From Spirodela intermedia (taxonomy: Eukaryota; Streptophyta; Magnoliopsida; Alismatales; Araceae), in NCBI GenBank assembly GCA_902729315.2, contig LR746270.1, forward strand, positions 3,930,501 through 3,994,500: a stretch of DNA of 64,000 nt. The letters are read 5' to 3'. A program made the position numbers and the translations under genes. Below the pieces are notes generated by a model, which ran no database searches, was not told the origin of the DNA, and worked only from the letters and a program-made list of their open reading frames with translations. Below are positions 24,881 through 36,878 of the stretch, piece after piece. Position 1 is the first letter of the stretch. Each line of letters opens with the position of its first letter.

Positions 24881-26635
24881 TGACGTGACTCAGTCGTTGT
24901 ATGTTAAATCACGCAAATATAAAATTTATAAAACTAGAAAATACGAATTTTCGGATATTTAGAAGTATTTCTAAATAAATATATCAATTATAATTCAATA
25001 AAAATTCCAAAAATAGCGGTAATTTTCCAGGTCGATCACAGGGATGTAATATAATATCTGGTAATTATTCAGAATTTTTCTCAATGAGTACGATTTTCTT
25101 ATGAATTTTATACTAGGAAATAAAAAGGAAATATATTTAAAATTCAAGAAAAAAAAAGGAAATAAGGGTGCGGACGTCAGGATGATGTCAGCGCCCGGCA
25201 AACGTGAATCAGGCGGAAACACAGTTCCGCCCGGCGATTCTTACGTAGGCGATTACAGACGACTCAATTAATCAAATTAAGATCTGTAAAAGCCGGAAGA
25301 ATCGTAGTTGAACGAAGTATAGTTTGGTAAATAAAAATAAACAAAGTATCACTAAATGAAGCGTAAATTAAATTGAAAGCATGAAAACAGAGTTCCGGCG
25401 TCGCGACGGCGATGCGTCGGCGATGCACCGGAATCCTGAGCGTTCGGGAGGATCGTCGTGCAGTGTCCACAGCCTCGAAGGCTCTCCTTGGACAAAGACG
25501 ACGTGGGCAATCTCTAGATAAAGCAGGAAAACAGAGTTCCGGCGTCGCGACGGCGACGCGTCGGCGATGCACCGGAATCCTGAGCGTTCGGGAGGGTCGT
25601 CGTGCAGTGTCCACGGCCTCGAAGGCTCTCCTTGGACAAAGACGACGTGGGCAATCTCTAGATCTTCTCGCGAAGTCTAGAGACCAATGAAGTGGGTCGT
25701 CGAATCGTCTCCGGCGGCTGTCACCCGGCGGAGCGGAAAAACGGCGACTTTGCGGCTCTCCGGCGGCTGTCACCCGACGGAGAGGGGCTGGATGGAGGTG
25801 AGGCGCGTGTTAGGGAGCTTCATCCTCAGGTCCGCGCAGCAAGAGGAGGCTCTTCATCGCATCTGGTACGCTCTCAGAAGGTGGCGACTGGTCTCCCGGC
25901 GGATCGTCCTCTTCCCGACGACGGCTTGTTCGTCGATCAATCGGAGATGATTTACTCGATGGATTGCGATCCTTTTATCGCGAATCGTTCAGAAATTTTA
26001 GTAGCAATGCTCCGCGAATCACGTTGACGAGATTTTCGCCGATGATCCAGCGATTCCGGTTGCTTAATCCTTCACCGGCGATCTGCAGGAAAGTCGCGAT
26101 AATCAGTTAAAAATATATGAATTTTGACTCTGGGAGGATTCGAACCTGCGGCGGTCGCCCGCCCCTGAATGTTTAGTCCCACATCGGTTGTACGCGGATT
26201 ATTCGGGCAAATATATAGTAAAGTTAGCTTTAGGCAAAGTCCTCTCGCGTGTACGACCACTCCTTGCCCCACAGCCGGCTGATCACCGGTGACGTGGAAG
26301 GGGAGTGGCGCACACGTGCCCCTATCGATCCAAGCAAGCTGCTCGAGCCCCTGCTCGCGGCTACTCCCCGACTGCGCTTCCGACCCGCTGCGGGCCCGGC
26401 TGGCCGGCGGATTCCCCCATTTTGCAATATTTTTATTTTTATTTCTTGTTCTTCATTTATTTCAAAACTAAGACTGTAAAAATCGTATAAAATCACATAA
26501 TTACCCAAAAATTCACGTTAATCAACTGAAAACCACTTTTCATGCTTTAACACAAATATAAGTCTATTTATCATGAGTTAAGGCTAAAACTATATTATTT
26601 ACTAATTATTAACTCATGATAATGAAGACTTATCA
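24881..26635 (-). repeat. 3' LTR of the Athila-like element, with 144-bp duplication
   Basis: It matches 33763-35376 except for a tandem duplication: 25376-25519 repeated as 25520-25663, both beginning AAAGCA and ending CTCTAGAT. In transcription orientation the LTR has a CTATATATTT-type box upstream of the GTGGGACTAAAC stretch, and a perfect Pol III B-box motif (GGTTCGAATCC, at 26136-26146 on plus as GGATTCGAACC). Open frames in the GC-rich half are LTR sequence, not genes. Confidence 0.95.
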
Positions 26636-28234
26636 CACCCCCCAACTTAAATCATTGCTAGTCCCTTAGCAATGGAATTACGAAAATAAAAATTTACAAA
26701 TCTCAAACATCATATTTCAATACAGAAAAAAAAAATACAATTAGAAATGATGCACCTTTAAACACTTTGGATTCTTATATCAAGTATTTAAGAATGATGT
26801 CAAGCACTTAAATGTTTAAACACTCCTTGGAATAACAATCTAGACTTCACTTCTTCTATTCACATCTTTATCACTTCTTCACTCATAGATGTATTTACAA
26901 GATGTTCCAATTATCAATACTCATCCAAGAATAATATTGATCTTACATTTCCCTTTTTCTATGACTTGATTTTTGAAGTTTGCACTATATTTCTTCCCTT
27001 TTTTTTTATTTTTTTTATAAATAGTGGATAAGTAGCTTTTCCTGTAGACAAATTTCGACAATAAGAATGATGTCTCACACCCTCCATGTGTACTCTTCAT
27101 TTTCAGGGCTTTCACTTTATCCACTTATTTTTCAGCAAGTGTTTTTCTATGCACGATTTTCGACAATGAGAATGATGTCTCACACCCTCCATGTGTACTC
27201 TTCGTTTCTAGATTTTTCACATTGCTCTCTCTTTTTTTTTTTTCGAAATAAGTGATTTCTCCTCACAAGTCCTATAGATCAGGGTGCAAAAATCTCCATT
27301 AAACTCAAATGATCAATCAAATTTTCACATCAAGTAAATACTATCCATCAAGATCATGAAGTGAAAATCTGCAAAATCAAATCCATGTTATCTATCATGT
27401 ATCCAAGGAGTATTCCAACATTTTATGCTACTAGATCATTCTTTTGACTCAATAATAATCTTCCTAGTATCTTTTGGTATCAATCAATCTAATTGATTTA
27501 ATTTTTCATGCATGTAATATGATGTAAGGAATTTGTAAATTAGATAGTTCTGACAATTCCATTTTCTATTTTCAGTTCTATTTTTAGCAGCAATAAATTT
27601 GTCAAAAATAAATCAAAACTATCTTCTTTATAGCTGTAATTTCGAATTTCAGTAATATATATCTAGGGGATTGAAATGTGAGAAAAGGGTCTTCTAGAAT
27701 TTCAAATTTCGGGCTGTTTTTTGTCTGCTGTTTTTGACAGTCTGTTGTTTCTGACAGAAAACCAGAAAATAGATGTTGCAATTTTTCCGAATTTTATTTT
27801 ATTTTTATTTTTTTAGTTGCTGTTCTAAGTTGAATAAAATGCAAACACATGTTCTTAATCGTCCTACAGCATAAATTAATAATGAATACTTCACCCCCCA
27901 ACTTAAAAATGACATTGTCCTCAATGACACAGAAAACTCGAAACAGAATATGCAGAAAATATAATTTTCAAGTGAAGCATGCATATCTGCAAAGTTAAGC
28001 ATTAAAAATATTTTCATAAATGATGAAGCTCAGAAAGACATCACCTCAACCTCGTTTTTAATTTTCCACTTCATCTTACACTCCTCCTCTTGCACTTTTT
28101 CGAAAGAAAAACAAACACAGAAACAAGTACTGCGAAATTCTAAGAAAAACAGAGATCAAACAAAATGAAATAAAAACCATGGGTTGCCTCCCATGCAGCG
28201 CTGAATTTAATGTCTCCAGCTGGACTCCTTTATC
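26636..28234 (-). mobile_element. Athila-like 3' non-coding region and polypurine tract
   Basis: This region lies between the pol stop and the 3' LTR. The polypurine tract is read on minus as TTAAGTTGGGGGGTG (26636-26650). Two direct repeats 105 bases apart (27066 and 27171) share TCTCACACCCTCCATGTG. Many Athila elements carry an env-like gene here, but this one has only frames under about 75 codons. The same repeats and layout occur in the degraded copy at 536-2125, so the env-less state is family-wide here. Confidence 0.85.
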
Positions 28235-31200
28235 TTACTCTTGAATTTCTTTTAATAATAAAATTTCTTTTTCTGCAAGGCGTTCATGTTCTATGTAATA
28301 TTTAAGCCGCTGTCCATTTACCTTAAAGTTATGATCACTTTTAGGATCTTTAATCATTACAGCCCCATGATCAAATGTCTCTTCCACCACATAAGGCCCT
28401 TTCCATTTTGATTTTAATTTTCCTGGGAATAATTTCAGCCTAGAATCATATAACCACACTTTTTGTCCAACATCAAATTTTTTTCTGCTAATGTATTTAT
28501 CATGAAAAGTTTTAGTTTTTTCTTTATATATTCTATGATTTTCATAAGCTTCATTCCTCAACTCCTCTAGTTCATGTAACTGAAAAATTCTATGCCCACC
28601 AGCTGATTTTTCATCCATACATAAATTTTTTATAGCCCATAATGCTTTATGCTCTATTTCCACAGGAAGATGACATGGCTTTCCAAAAATGAGACGAAAT
28701 GGGGACATACCTATGGGATTTTTATAAGCTGTTCTATAAGCCCATAATGCATCTTGTAATTTCGTGGGCCAATCTTTCCTATCTGGTCTAACTATTTTTC
28801 TCAAAATTCTCTGAATTTCCCTATTTGCTACTTCAGCTTGCCCATTTGTTTGGGGATGATATGGAGTGGCTACTCTATGGTGTACTCCATTCTTTTTCAA
28901 CAGTTCTCTGAAATTTTTATTTGTAAAATGTGTTCCTCCATCACTAATAATCACTCTAGGACATCCAAATCTCGAAAAAATATTTTCCTGCACAAACTTC
29001 ATCACGATTTTATGATCATTAGTTCTAGTAGGAATAGCTTCCACCCACTTCGACACATAATCAACAGCAAGCAAAATATATTCATATTTTTCAGCTGATG
29101 GGAAGGGACCCATGAAATCTATTCCCCATACATCAAAAATTTCGACTACTAACATATTACTCATGGGCATTTCATCTTTTTTACTCATGTTACTTATAGA
29201 TTGGCATGAAATACATGTTCTACTAAATTCTATAGAATCTCTAATGATTGTAGGCCAATAAAAACCGCACTGGAAAATTTTTGCAGCTGTTTTTCGTCCA
29301 GAGAAATGTCCTCCACAGTTAGATGAATGACACATGTTAATAATGCTATGATATTCTTCTTCAGGAACACATCTCCTTAAAATTTGATCATTGCCCAAGT
29401 AATATAAATCAGGATCATGCCAAAAATAATTTCTAATCTTAGAAAAGAAATGATTTTTTCTGTTCTTATCCCACTGTTCTGGAGTTTTTCCAGAAACCAG
29501 AAAATTAACAATATGTGCATACCATGGTGATGGTTGATGTTGAGCTGCCATCAATTGTTCATCTGGAAATGCGTCTTGTAAAGGTGCTGCATTTATTCCT
29601 GTATCACTTAATCTAGAAAGATGGTCAGCAACAACATTCTCGAAACCCTTTTTATCTTTTATTTCTAAGTCAAATTCTTGCAACAATAAAATCCATCTTA
29701 ATAAACGTGGCTTTGCATCTTTCTTATTTAACAGATATTTTAATGCTGCATGATCAGTATAAATAATAATTTTAGCTCCCAAAATATATGATCTAAACCT
29801 TTCTAACGAAAATACTACAGCTAACAATTCTTTTTCAGTCGTGGTATAATTTAATTGAGCATCAGATATAGTTTTACTAGCATATGAAATTACTATGGGT
29901 TTTGACTCTTTTGTTTGTCCTAGAACGGCCCCCACTGCATAATTCGATGCGTCACACATTATTTCAAAGGGAAGGGACCAATCAGGAGCTTGTAAAATGG
30001 GTGCCTCAGTAAGTAATCTTTTTATTTCGGAAAAAGACTCAAAACATTTCTCATCAAAATTAAAAGGCACATCTTTAGATAATAGCATGGTGAGAGGTTT
30101 AGAAATTTTCGAAAAATCTTGAATAAATTTTCTGTAATAACCTGCATGACCCAAGAAAGATCTAATCTGTTTTACTGAATTCGGAGGTTTCATTTTAGAT
30201 ATAATATCGATTTTTGCTCTATCCACCTCTAAACCCTTTTCACTCACAATATGACCCAACACAACTCCCTCTTTAACCATAAAATGTGATTTCTCCCAAC
30301 TCAAAACTAATTTTTTCTCTATGCATTTCTCAAGTACATGCTGTAAATGATTTAAGCATTCATCAAATGATTCACCAAAAACAGAAAAATCGTCCATAAA
30401 AATTTCCATGCATTTTCCAATCATATCAGAAAAAATAGACAGCATACATCTTTGAAATGTGGCTGGAGCATTACACAGACCAAAAGGCATGCGTTTAAAA
30501 GCAAAAGTACCAAATGGACAAGTGAAAGTTGTTTTTTCTTGATCTAAAGGGTTTATATAAATTTGATTATAACCAGAGTATCCATCTAGAAAACAAAAAA
30601 AGTTTTTTCCAGCTAATTTTTCTAAAATTTGATCAGTAAATGGTAGGGGAAAATGATCTTTTCTAGTAACTGAATTTAATTTTCTATAATCAATGCAAAC
30701 TCTCCAACCGGTAGTTAGTCTTGTTTGTATTTCCTCCCCATTTTCGTTTTTTATAACCGTGATCCCTGATTTTTTTGGCACTACTTGTGTAGGACTAACC
30801 CATTTGCTATCTGAAATAGGGTAAATAATATCAGCAGCCAGCCACTTTAAAATTTCATTTTTTACAATTTCCATCATGTTAGGATTTAATCTTCGTTGTG
30901 GTTCCCTGCTAGTTCTAGCCCCCTCCTCTAAATATATACTATGCATGCATACTCTCATATCAATGCCCCTTAGATCGTCCATTTTCCAGCCCATAGCCTT
31001 CTTATTTTTTCGAAGTACATCTAATAATTCTTCTTCCTGTTCATTACTCAAATCAGCTGCAATAATAACAGGAAATGAATTATTTTCCTCCAAAAACATA
31101 TATTTTAAACTAGAGGGGAGAGGTTTCAACTCTAAATTCAGATGATCTTCCTCTTTCTTTTCTTCTAAATTTATATTCTCTATTTCCTCTAATTCTTCCA

Positions 31201-32335
31201 GCACACAGTCATCAATAACATCTAGATCATCAAAATCATCTAGAAGATCTATGGTATGACAATCATATACTTGGGATTTCTTAAGATCATTTGATACCTC
31301 AAAAATTTTAATTTCTACTGATTGATCTCCACATGAAATTTTCGCAATACCTGTGGGAAAATCAATATTCATCTTTGCTGTATGCAAAAATGGTCTCCCT
31401 AGGATGATTGGTGTATCATAAAACTGTCCATTAAAATCTATTTCCAGCACTACAAAATCAGCTGGAAATTTACACCCTTTAACTGTCACTATCACATTTT
31501 CTAAGATACCTTTAGGATGTTTTATGGATCTATCAGCAAATTGTAAGGTAACAGTAGAAGGTTTAAGATCAGAAATATTAAATTTATCACAAATACTTGC
31601 AGGTAATAAATTAATACTAGCACCGGTGTCAAGTAATGCATTCTGAAAAATGAATCCACCAATATCACACGAAATTAAAGGAGCACCTGTATCTCTCAAT
31701 TTAAATGGTAATTGATTTAATAATAACGCACTAGCATGCATAGATAATTTTTCTACTCTAGGTGCCCTTTTTGGTGTACACATTTCTTTCAAAACTCTAG
31801 CATATTCAGGAATATGTTCAATGGCAGTGAGTAAAGGAAGACTAATTTGCACATCTTGTAAAATTTTCTTTATTTCTTCATTGTGTTCCTTTTTCTTTCT
31901 TTGTCTAGGCTCTAGAGCTTTAGGAAATGGAATGGTTGTCCTCTCTTTCGAAATTTCTTTGGTAGAATCTATAAAATCCTCTTCTACTCCTATTTGATTT
32001 TGTTTTGGGTTGTCCACATTTTCTTTTTCTTCTAATGTTTGGGGATAAGGATCAGGTAAGATCTTACCACTCCTTAATGCATTCACTGTCCTAACATTTT
32101 CATTTCGTGGGTTTTTTCCTAGATTCATGCTACTAGACTCCCCATGCTGAAATCCTATTGTTGGGCGGTTCCCTGGATTTTCTATGGGCTGACTAGGTAG
32201 CTGTCCCTCTTCTCTCTTATTCCCAAGGGCCTCTATAATTTGTTTCTGGTGCTGCATCATTTGATTCATAGTTTGTTGCATCATTTGATTCATAGTTTGT
32301 TGCATCATTTGGCTCATTTGCTGCATCATTTCCAT
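28235..32335 (-). CDS. Athila-like Pol polyprotein (PR-RT-RNaseH-IN)
   Basis: The frame encodes 1366 residues. An N-terminal Met/Gln-rich part includes a doubled MMQQTMNQ. Aspartic protease: DTGAS at 236-240 and ILGRPFL at 311-317. Reverse transcriptase: YRKLNSVT at about 550, Asp584 in [12 protein letters not shown] at 646-649. RNase H: Asp795 in CDASN, Glu in [10 protein letters not shown] at about 834, Asp861 in YTDHAAL. Integrase: HHCC zinc ligands at His1003, His1010, Cys1041 and Cys1044, then catalytic Asp1073, Asp1132 and Glu1168 with 35 residues between the last two. All key residues are present with no internal stop. The polyprotein would make and integrate element cDNA. Sixteen sense codons and one TAA separate it from Gag in the same frame, so Met1 here is only the first Met after that stop, and the natural product was probably Gag-Pol. 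Confidence 0.93.
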   Translation of the reverse strand: MEMMQQMSQMMQQTMNQMMQQTMNQMMQHQKQIIEALGNKREEGQLPSQPIENPGNRPTIGFQHGESSSMNLGKNPRNENVRTVNALRSGKILPDPYPQTLEEKENVDNPKQNQIGVEEDFIDSTKEISKERTTIPFPKALEPRQRKKKEHNEEIKKILQDVQISLPLLTAIEHIPEYARVLKEMCTPKRAPRVEKLSMHASALLLNQLPFKLRDTGAPLISCDIGGFIFQNALLDTGASINLLPASICDKFNISDLKPSTVTLQFADRSIKHPKGILENVIVTVKGCKFPADFVVLEIDFNGQFYDTPIILGRPFLHTAKMNIDFPTGIAKISCGDQSVEIKIFEVSNDLKKSQVYDCHTIDLLDDFDDLDVIDDCVLEELEEIENINLEEKKEEDHLNLELKPLPSSLKYMFLEENNSFPVIIAADLSNEQEEELLDVLRKNKKAMGWKMDDLRGIDMRVCMHSIYLEEGARTSREPQRRLNPNMMEIVKNEILKWLAADIIYPISDSKWVSPTQVVPKKSGITVIKNENGEEIQTRLTTGWRVCIDYRKLNSVTRKDHFPLPFTDQILEKLAGKNFFCFLDGYSGYNQIYINPLDQEKTTFTCPFGTFAFKRMPFGLCNAPATFQRCMLSIFSDMIGKCMEIFMDDFSVFGESFDECLNHLQHVLEKCIEKKLVLSWEKSHFMVKEGVVLGHIVSEKGLEVDRAKIDIISKMKPPNSVKQIRSFLGHAGYYRKFIQDFSKISKPLTMLLSKDVPFNFDEKCFESFSEIKRLLTEAPILQAPDWSLPFEIMCDASNYAVGAVLGQTKESKPIVISYASKTISDAQLNYTTTEKELLAVVFSLERFRSYILGAKIIIYTDHAALKYLLNKKDAKPRLLRWILLLQEFDLEIKDKKGFENVVADHLSRLSDTGINAAPLQDAFPDEQLMAAQHQPSPWYAHIVNFLVSGKTPEQWDKNRKNHFFSKIRNYFWHDPDLYYLGNDQILRRCVPEEEYHSIINMCHSSNCGGHFSGRKTAAKIFQCGFYWPTIIRDSIEFSRTCISCQSISNMSKKDEMPMSNMLVVEIFDVWGIDFMGPFPSAEKYEYILLAVDYVSKWVEAIPTRTNDHKIVMKFVQENIFSRFGCPRVIISDGGTHFTNKNFRELLKKNGVHHRVATPYHPQTNGQAEVANREIQRILRKIVRPDRKDWPTKLQDALWAYRTAYKNPIGMSPFRLIFGKPCHLPVEIEHKALWAIKNLCMDEKSAGGHRIFQLHELEELRNEAYENHRIYKEKTKTFHDKYISRKKFDVGQKVWLYDSRLKLFPGKLKSKWKGPYVVEETFDHGAVMIKDPKSDHNFKVNGQRLKYYIEHERLAEKEILLLKEIQE

Positions 32336-32383
32336 AGCATCAGGTTGGGTTTGAGAGGGCTGATTTTTCTGAAATCTATTTTC

Positions 32384-33553
32384 TTATTTTGGACGAAATT
32401 CAGAGTTTGAATTGGGTCTAAGTGCTTCTGGATTTTGAATATTATTTGGGTCTCTCCATGAAAAATTATTCCTCCAATTAGGATTATAAGAATTTGAAAA
32501 ATTTTCCCTATTTCTATTAAAACCGTGAGCTACTTGCACTTGTTCTCGCATAGGGTGAAATGATTGATCTAAATTATAACATTGAAGTTCAGAATAATCA
32601 TTTTCACCATACATAGGACATGTACTATTCGAATTAAGTTGAGGGTTAAAAGGCTTTCTAATATTATCAATAAGTAAATCAATTTTTTCTAATCTTTGAT
32701 TAATCTGATTAACCTCATTTCTAAGTTTAGAATCATCATCATGATGCAATTCATAAATTTCTCTCTTCATTTCCTTGTCATATAATTCAAAAGAGGCTTG
32801 ATCTCTAGAATTTTCACTTAAATTCTCATAAAGACTGTAAATCTCATCAGGAGTTTTCTCCATAAAAGCTCCTCCACATATAGAATCAACCATATTTCTA
32901 TGTTGTTCTAATAATCCATCATAAAAAATTCTATTGAGCTGCCACTTGGGTATAGCATGATGAGGACACTTTCTAAGTAAATCTTTGAATTTTTCCCATG
33001 TCTGATGCAAAGTTTCTCCTGGTCTTTGAGAAAAACTCCATATATGTTTTCTCATATTTTGAGTTTTTCCTAAGGGATAAAATTTTCGAAGAAAGGCCTG
33101 TTCTATATCTTTCCAGCTAGTTAATTCTCTATCTAATGTGGATAGCCAATGACTAGCTTTGTCCCTAAGTGTATGAGGGAATAATTTCATCTTAATAATT
33201 TCCGGTGTAACTTGAGGGAGATTAACTAAATCACAGACCATATGAAATTTTTCTAAGTGCTGATGAGGTTCCTCTAAAGGCAATCCATGAAAATTAGGGA
33301 GCATTTGAAAAATTCCTGGATTTATTTCGAATTTAACAGTGGGTGCTAATGGGACTCTAATATTGGATGCTCTTTGAAATGAATCAGGGATATAATGATT
33401 TTTCATGGCCATAGGATTGTTCTCAGTTTGACCTGTACTTCCTTCAGGATCCATCAAAATTAATTTTTCTTTCGGATTTTTATTTTTGAATGAAATAATG
33501 AAAGGATTTTCTAGCCTTGGATGCAAGGATCTTCTACCATGCATAAAAATCAA
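32384..33553 (-). CDS. Athila-like Gag protein
   Basis: The frame encodes 389 residues. The retrotransposon Gag core spans about residues 85-260 (LPLEEPHQHLEKF, DKASHWLSTL, SWKDIEQAFLRKFYP, KTPDEIYSLYENL), followed by a coiled region (NEVNQINQRLEKIDLL, about 279-294). The Athila signature YNPNWRNNFSW is near 356-366. The CCHC zinc knuckle expected at 312-325 has the right spacing, but its second Cys and its His are both Tyr (C-x2-Y-x4-Y-x4-C), each explained by one transition. Gag coats the RNA and forms particles. The frame ends at TAA (32386-32384, minus strand). The true start may be Met35 (MDPEGST), because residues 1-34 have a leader-like composition. Confidence 0.9.
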   Translation of the reverse strand: MIFMHGRRSLHPRLENPFIISFKNKNPKEKLILMDPEGSTGQTENNPMAMKNHYIPDSFQRASNIRVPLAPTVKFEINPGIFQMLPNFHGLPLEEPHQHLEKFHMVCDLVNLPQVTPEIIKMKLFPHTLRDKASHWLSTLDRELTSWKDIEQAFLRKFYPLGKTQNMRKHIWSFSQRPGETLHQTWEKFKDLLRKCPHHAIPKWQLNRIFYDGLLEQHRNMVDSICGGAFMEKTPDEIYSLYENLSENSRDQASFELYDKEMKREIYELHHDDDSKLRNEVNQINQRLEKIDLLIDNIRKPFNPQLNSNSTCPMYGENDYSELQCYNLDQSFHPMREQVQVAHGFNRNRENFSNSYNPNWRNNFSWRDPNNIQNPEALRPNSNSEFRPK

Positions 33554-33740
33554 TAAATTCGAGGGAAAAAGTTAATAACTGTTACCCTCCTTCAGGATGC
33601 TCCAGTCCTTGCCGTGCTTCTTTTCGTTCCCTTTTTCTAATCGGCAAAAAGAAAATAAAACAAGAGTAAAGTTTTTTTTTTTTTTTTTTTTGTGTACTCT
33701 AAGAGAAAAACAGAAAAATACTAAATATTATTCAATACAT

Positions 33741-33757
33741 CCCCGGCAACGGCGCCA
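33741..33757 (-). promoter_or_regulatory. Primer binding site, tRNA-Asp
   Basis: The plus strand reads CCCCGGCAACGGCGCCA, identical to the 3' end of plant tRNA-Asp(GUC) including CCA, so the minus strand is its complement. It is five bases from the 5' LTR (33763). Priming by tRNA-Asp is characteristic of Athila-type elements. Confidence 0.9.
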
Positions 33758-33762
33758 AAATT

Positions 33763-35376
33763 TGACGTGACTCAGTCGTTGTATGTTAAATCACGCAAAT
33801 ATAAAATTTATAAAACTAGAAAATACGAATTTTCGGATATTTAGAAGTATTTCTAAATAAATATATCAATTATAATTCAATAAAAATTCCAAAAATAGCG
33901 GTAATTTTCCAGGTCGATCACAGGGATGTAATATAATATCTGGTAATTATTCAGAATTTTTCTCAATGAGTACGATTTTCTTACGAATTTTATACTAGGA
34001 AATAAAAAGGAAATATATTTAAAATTCACAAAAAAAAGGAAATAAGGGTGCGGACGTCAGGATGACGTCAGCGCCCGGCGAACGCGAATCAGGCGGAAAC
34101 AGAGTTCCGCCCGGCGATTCTTACGTAGGCGATTACAGACGACTCAATTAATCAAATTAAGATCTGTAAAAGCCGGAAGAATCGTAATTGAACGAAGTAT
34201 AGTTTGGTAAATTAAAATCAACAAAGTATCACTAAATGAAGCGTAAATTAAATTGAAAGCAGGAAAACAGAGTTCCGGCGTCGCGACGGCGATGCGTCGG
34301 CGATGCACCGGAATTCTGAGCGTTCGGCAGGATCGTCGTGCAGTGTCCACGGCCTCGAAGGCTCTCCTTGGACAAAGACGACGTGGGCAATCTCTAGATC
34401 TTCTCGCAAAGTCTAGAGATCAATGAAGTGGGTCGTCGAATCGTCTCCGGCGGCTGTCACCCGGCGGAGCGGAAAAATGGCGACTTTGCGGCTCTCCGGC
34501 GGCTGTCACCCGACGGAGAGGAGCTGGATGGAGGTGAGGCGCGTGTTAGGGAGCTTCATCCTCAGGTCCGCGCAGCAAGAGGAGGCTCTTCATCGCATCT
34601 GGTACGCTCTCAGGAGGTGGCGACTGGTCTCCCGGCGGATCGTCCTCTTCCCGACGACGGCTTGTTCGTCGATCAATCGGAGATGATTTACTCGATGGAT
34701 TCGCGATCCTTTTATCGCGAATCGTTCAGCAATTTTAGTAGCAATGCTCCGCGAATCGCGTTGACGAGATTTTCGCCGATGATCCAGCGATTCCGGTTGC
34801 TTAATCCTTCACCGGCGATCTGCAGGAAAATCGCGATAATCAGTTAAAAATATATGAATTTTGACTCTGGGAGGATTCGAACCTGCGGCGGTCGCCCGCC
34901 CCTGAAGGTTTAGTCCCACATCGGTTGTACGCGGATTATTCGGGCAAATATATAGTAAAGTTAGCTTTGTAGGCAAAGTCCTCTCGCGTGTACGACCACT
35001 CCTTGCCCCACAGCCGGCTGACCACCGGTGACGTGGAAGGGGAGTGGCGCACACGTGCCCCTATCAATCCAAGCAAGCCGCTCGAGCCCCTGCTCGCGGC
35101 TACTCCCCGACTGCGCTTCCGACCCGCTTGCGGGCCCGGCTGGCCGGCGGATTCCCCCCATTTTGCAATATTTTTATTTTTATTTCTTGTTCTTCATTTA
35201 TCTCAAAACTAAGACTGTAAAAATCGTATAAAATCACATAATTACCCAAAAATTCACGTTAATCAACTGAAAACCACTTTTCATGCTTTAACACAAATAT
35301 AAGTCTATTTATCATGAGTTAAGGCTAAAACTATATTATTTACTAATTATTAACTCATGATAATGAAGACTTATCA
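33763..35376 (-). repeat. 5' LTR of the Athila-like element
   Basis: This 1614-base LTR starts TGACGTGACTCAG and ends GACTTATCA on plus. It has a single copy of the segment duplicated in the other LTR. The B-box motif is at 34873-34883. As the 5' LTR it should carry the promoter for the element's RNA. It is used here as the reference for the solo LTRs. Confidence 0.95.
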
Positions 35377-35759
35377 GTGGGCATTCCTAAATGTGGATAC
35401 CAAAAAATAATAGTAGACCCTCTACAATGCAATTCCTATTTTACAAGGATAACATGGGAGATTAACAGGTGTCCCTCAAAAATTGTTGTAACTCTTAACT
35501 TTGAGGCAACTCATACATCTTAGAATCATTGGAATGAAAGAGATATGGTTTCCATCAACCTAAGTATCCAATAGATTTTCCCTAAATATCCTGGAATATT
35601 CATAGTGTTAGATTCAAAAGTCATATTAATGGAGTGTGGAAATTGAAATAAATGGTGTAAAATTGGAGAGAGGGCTAGAGAGAGAGTGCGAGAGAGAGAA
35701 CCAAAGACTAAACTAGAATCAGAGATATACCAAGAAGGGAGAGGGAGAGAATTAGAGTG

Positions 35760-35791
<32 letters not shown>

Positions 35792-36878
35792 TGTTGCTAT
35801 GCCCTGATTTATTGTTTATTACAACATGTTTCAGTAAAAATTTTATACATTCAATCTTCTGCTCAACAGTTTATGTTTGTACAAGCCATTTTAAAAAAAT
35901 ATATATTTAAAGCTTCATATCCCATTTTGGTGCGAAAAGGAGATATGCAATAAGAACTTTTTGGATAAAGTTAACTGAAATTTTGTGCATGACATGCGAT
36001 ACAATTTTTGCCATATAGATACTTCATCATTAAGATTATCCATTTGGTGGAAAGTTAAACTCTTTAGCATATAAGGGTGTGATTGACTTGGGACAATCAG
36101 AAGATGTTTCATTCTCCTCAGGTTTCTCTCAGCTCATTTCTCCCTATCTATTATAATTGAGCTTTTACAAGTTCTCTTCATCCATTATTTCAAACTATTT
36201 TCAATATGAGTAAATGTCTAATTTTCACATGAGTAGTTTCTTAAGTAAAATATTATTTGAATACTCAAGGGAAAGTATAAATGGCATTGAAAAATATTGG
36301 CATCTATTCTATCTTCTCATGTTAAAATAGCAAGGATGGATCATTGTCTTTTGTAAAGGAAATTAAATAAGAATGCTCAACAATGAATCCCCACAAACTC
36401 TTCTTTGGCATGGTGAACTGACTATTAAAAATAATTAAACACTCAATGCATTGTGTTATTCATCACTGGAGGTAAATGATGATTTCATGTAGTGAGGCAA
36501 TACTATAGTCCAACAAATACAAATGGCATACTAGTAACCTGAGTATACGTCAAGGTCTTTTCCAAAAGTTGGAGCTGAATTAATTCTCTGGCTTATTAGA
36601 TCCAAGTCAATTGCCTATATGAGCATTTGAAAAAGTGTCTCAATACCAAATAGATTGGGTAGTATTGAAGTGTGCCTCCATCCAAAGCCAAGGTTGACCT
36701 TATACTTTTATGTTTTGTTCCACAATTCGTAGGAGCGAATGATATTGACTAATCAAAATGTCAACCTCAATGGTCACTATCAATAAGAGGCATGAAGGAA
36801 ACTAGATTCGCCACTCTTCCTACACTTATCCACCATTGACACCTAGAGTATATGGGATGTCTGAGGGACATTAAAAAA
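35377..36878. repeat. Host unit U2, blocks R4 and R5
   Basis: The sequence resumes at the target duplication GTGGG and is collinear with 11895-12140 and 12890-13930 of U1. It includes a (GA)n tract at about 35760-35790 and R5 from about 35890. The degenerate CTATCAATAA near 36778 stands where gene A has its TATA box. No intact gene is present. Confidence 0.7.

Larger units (their letters stand above)
24881..35376 (-). mobile_element. Complete Athila-like Ty3/gypsy retrotransposon
   Basis: This 10,496-base element has LTRs at 24881-26635 and 33763-35376, TG/CA ends, and a perfect 5-bp target duplication GTGGG (24876-24880 and 35377-35381). In the minus-strand direction the order is 5' LTR (right), tRNA-Asp primer site, leader with a T20 tract on plus (33672-33691), Gag, Pol, a 1.6-kb non-coding 3' region, polypurine tract, 3' LTR (left). 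The tRNA-Asp primer, very long LTRs, and the YNPNWRNNFSW motif in Gag point to the Athila lineage. No env-like ORF is present. The host site splits block R3 from R4 of unit U2. The two LTRs look nearly identical apart from a 144-base duplication, which suggests recent insertion. Confidence 0.95.

Noticed and set aside
25264-26508. Several 60-170 codon frames on both strands in the left LTR
   Set aside because: The same frames recur in 34144-35231 and in part in solo LTRs. They are GC-rich LTR sequence, not genes.
27060-27210. Two spaced copies of a CACACCCTCCATGTGTACTC motif considered as a CRISPR-like array
   Set aside because: Only two copies, both inside a plant retrotransposon 3' region; they are a simple 105-base duplication.
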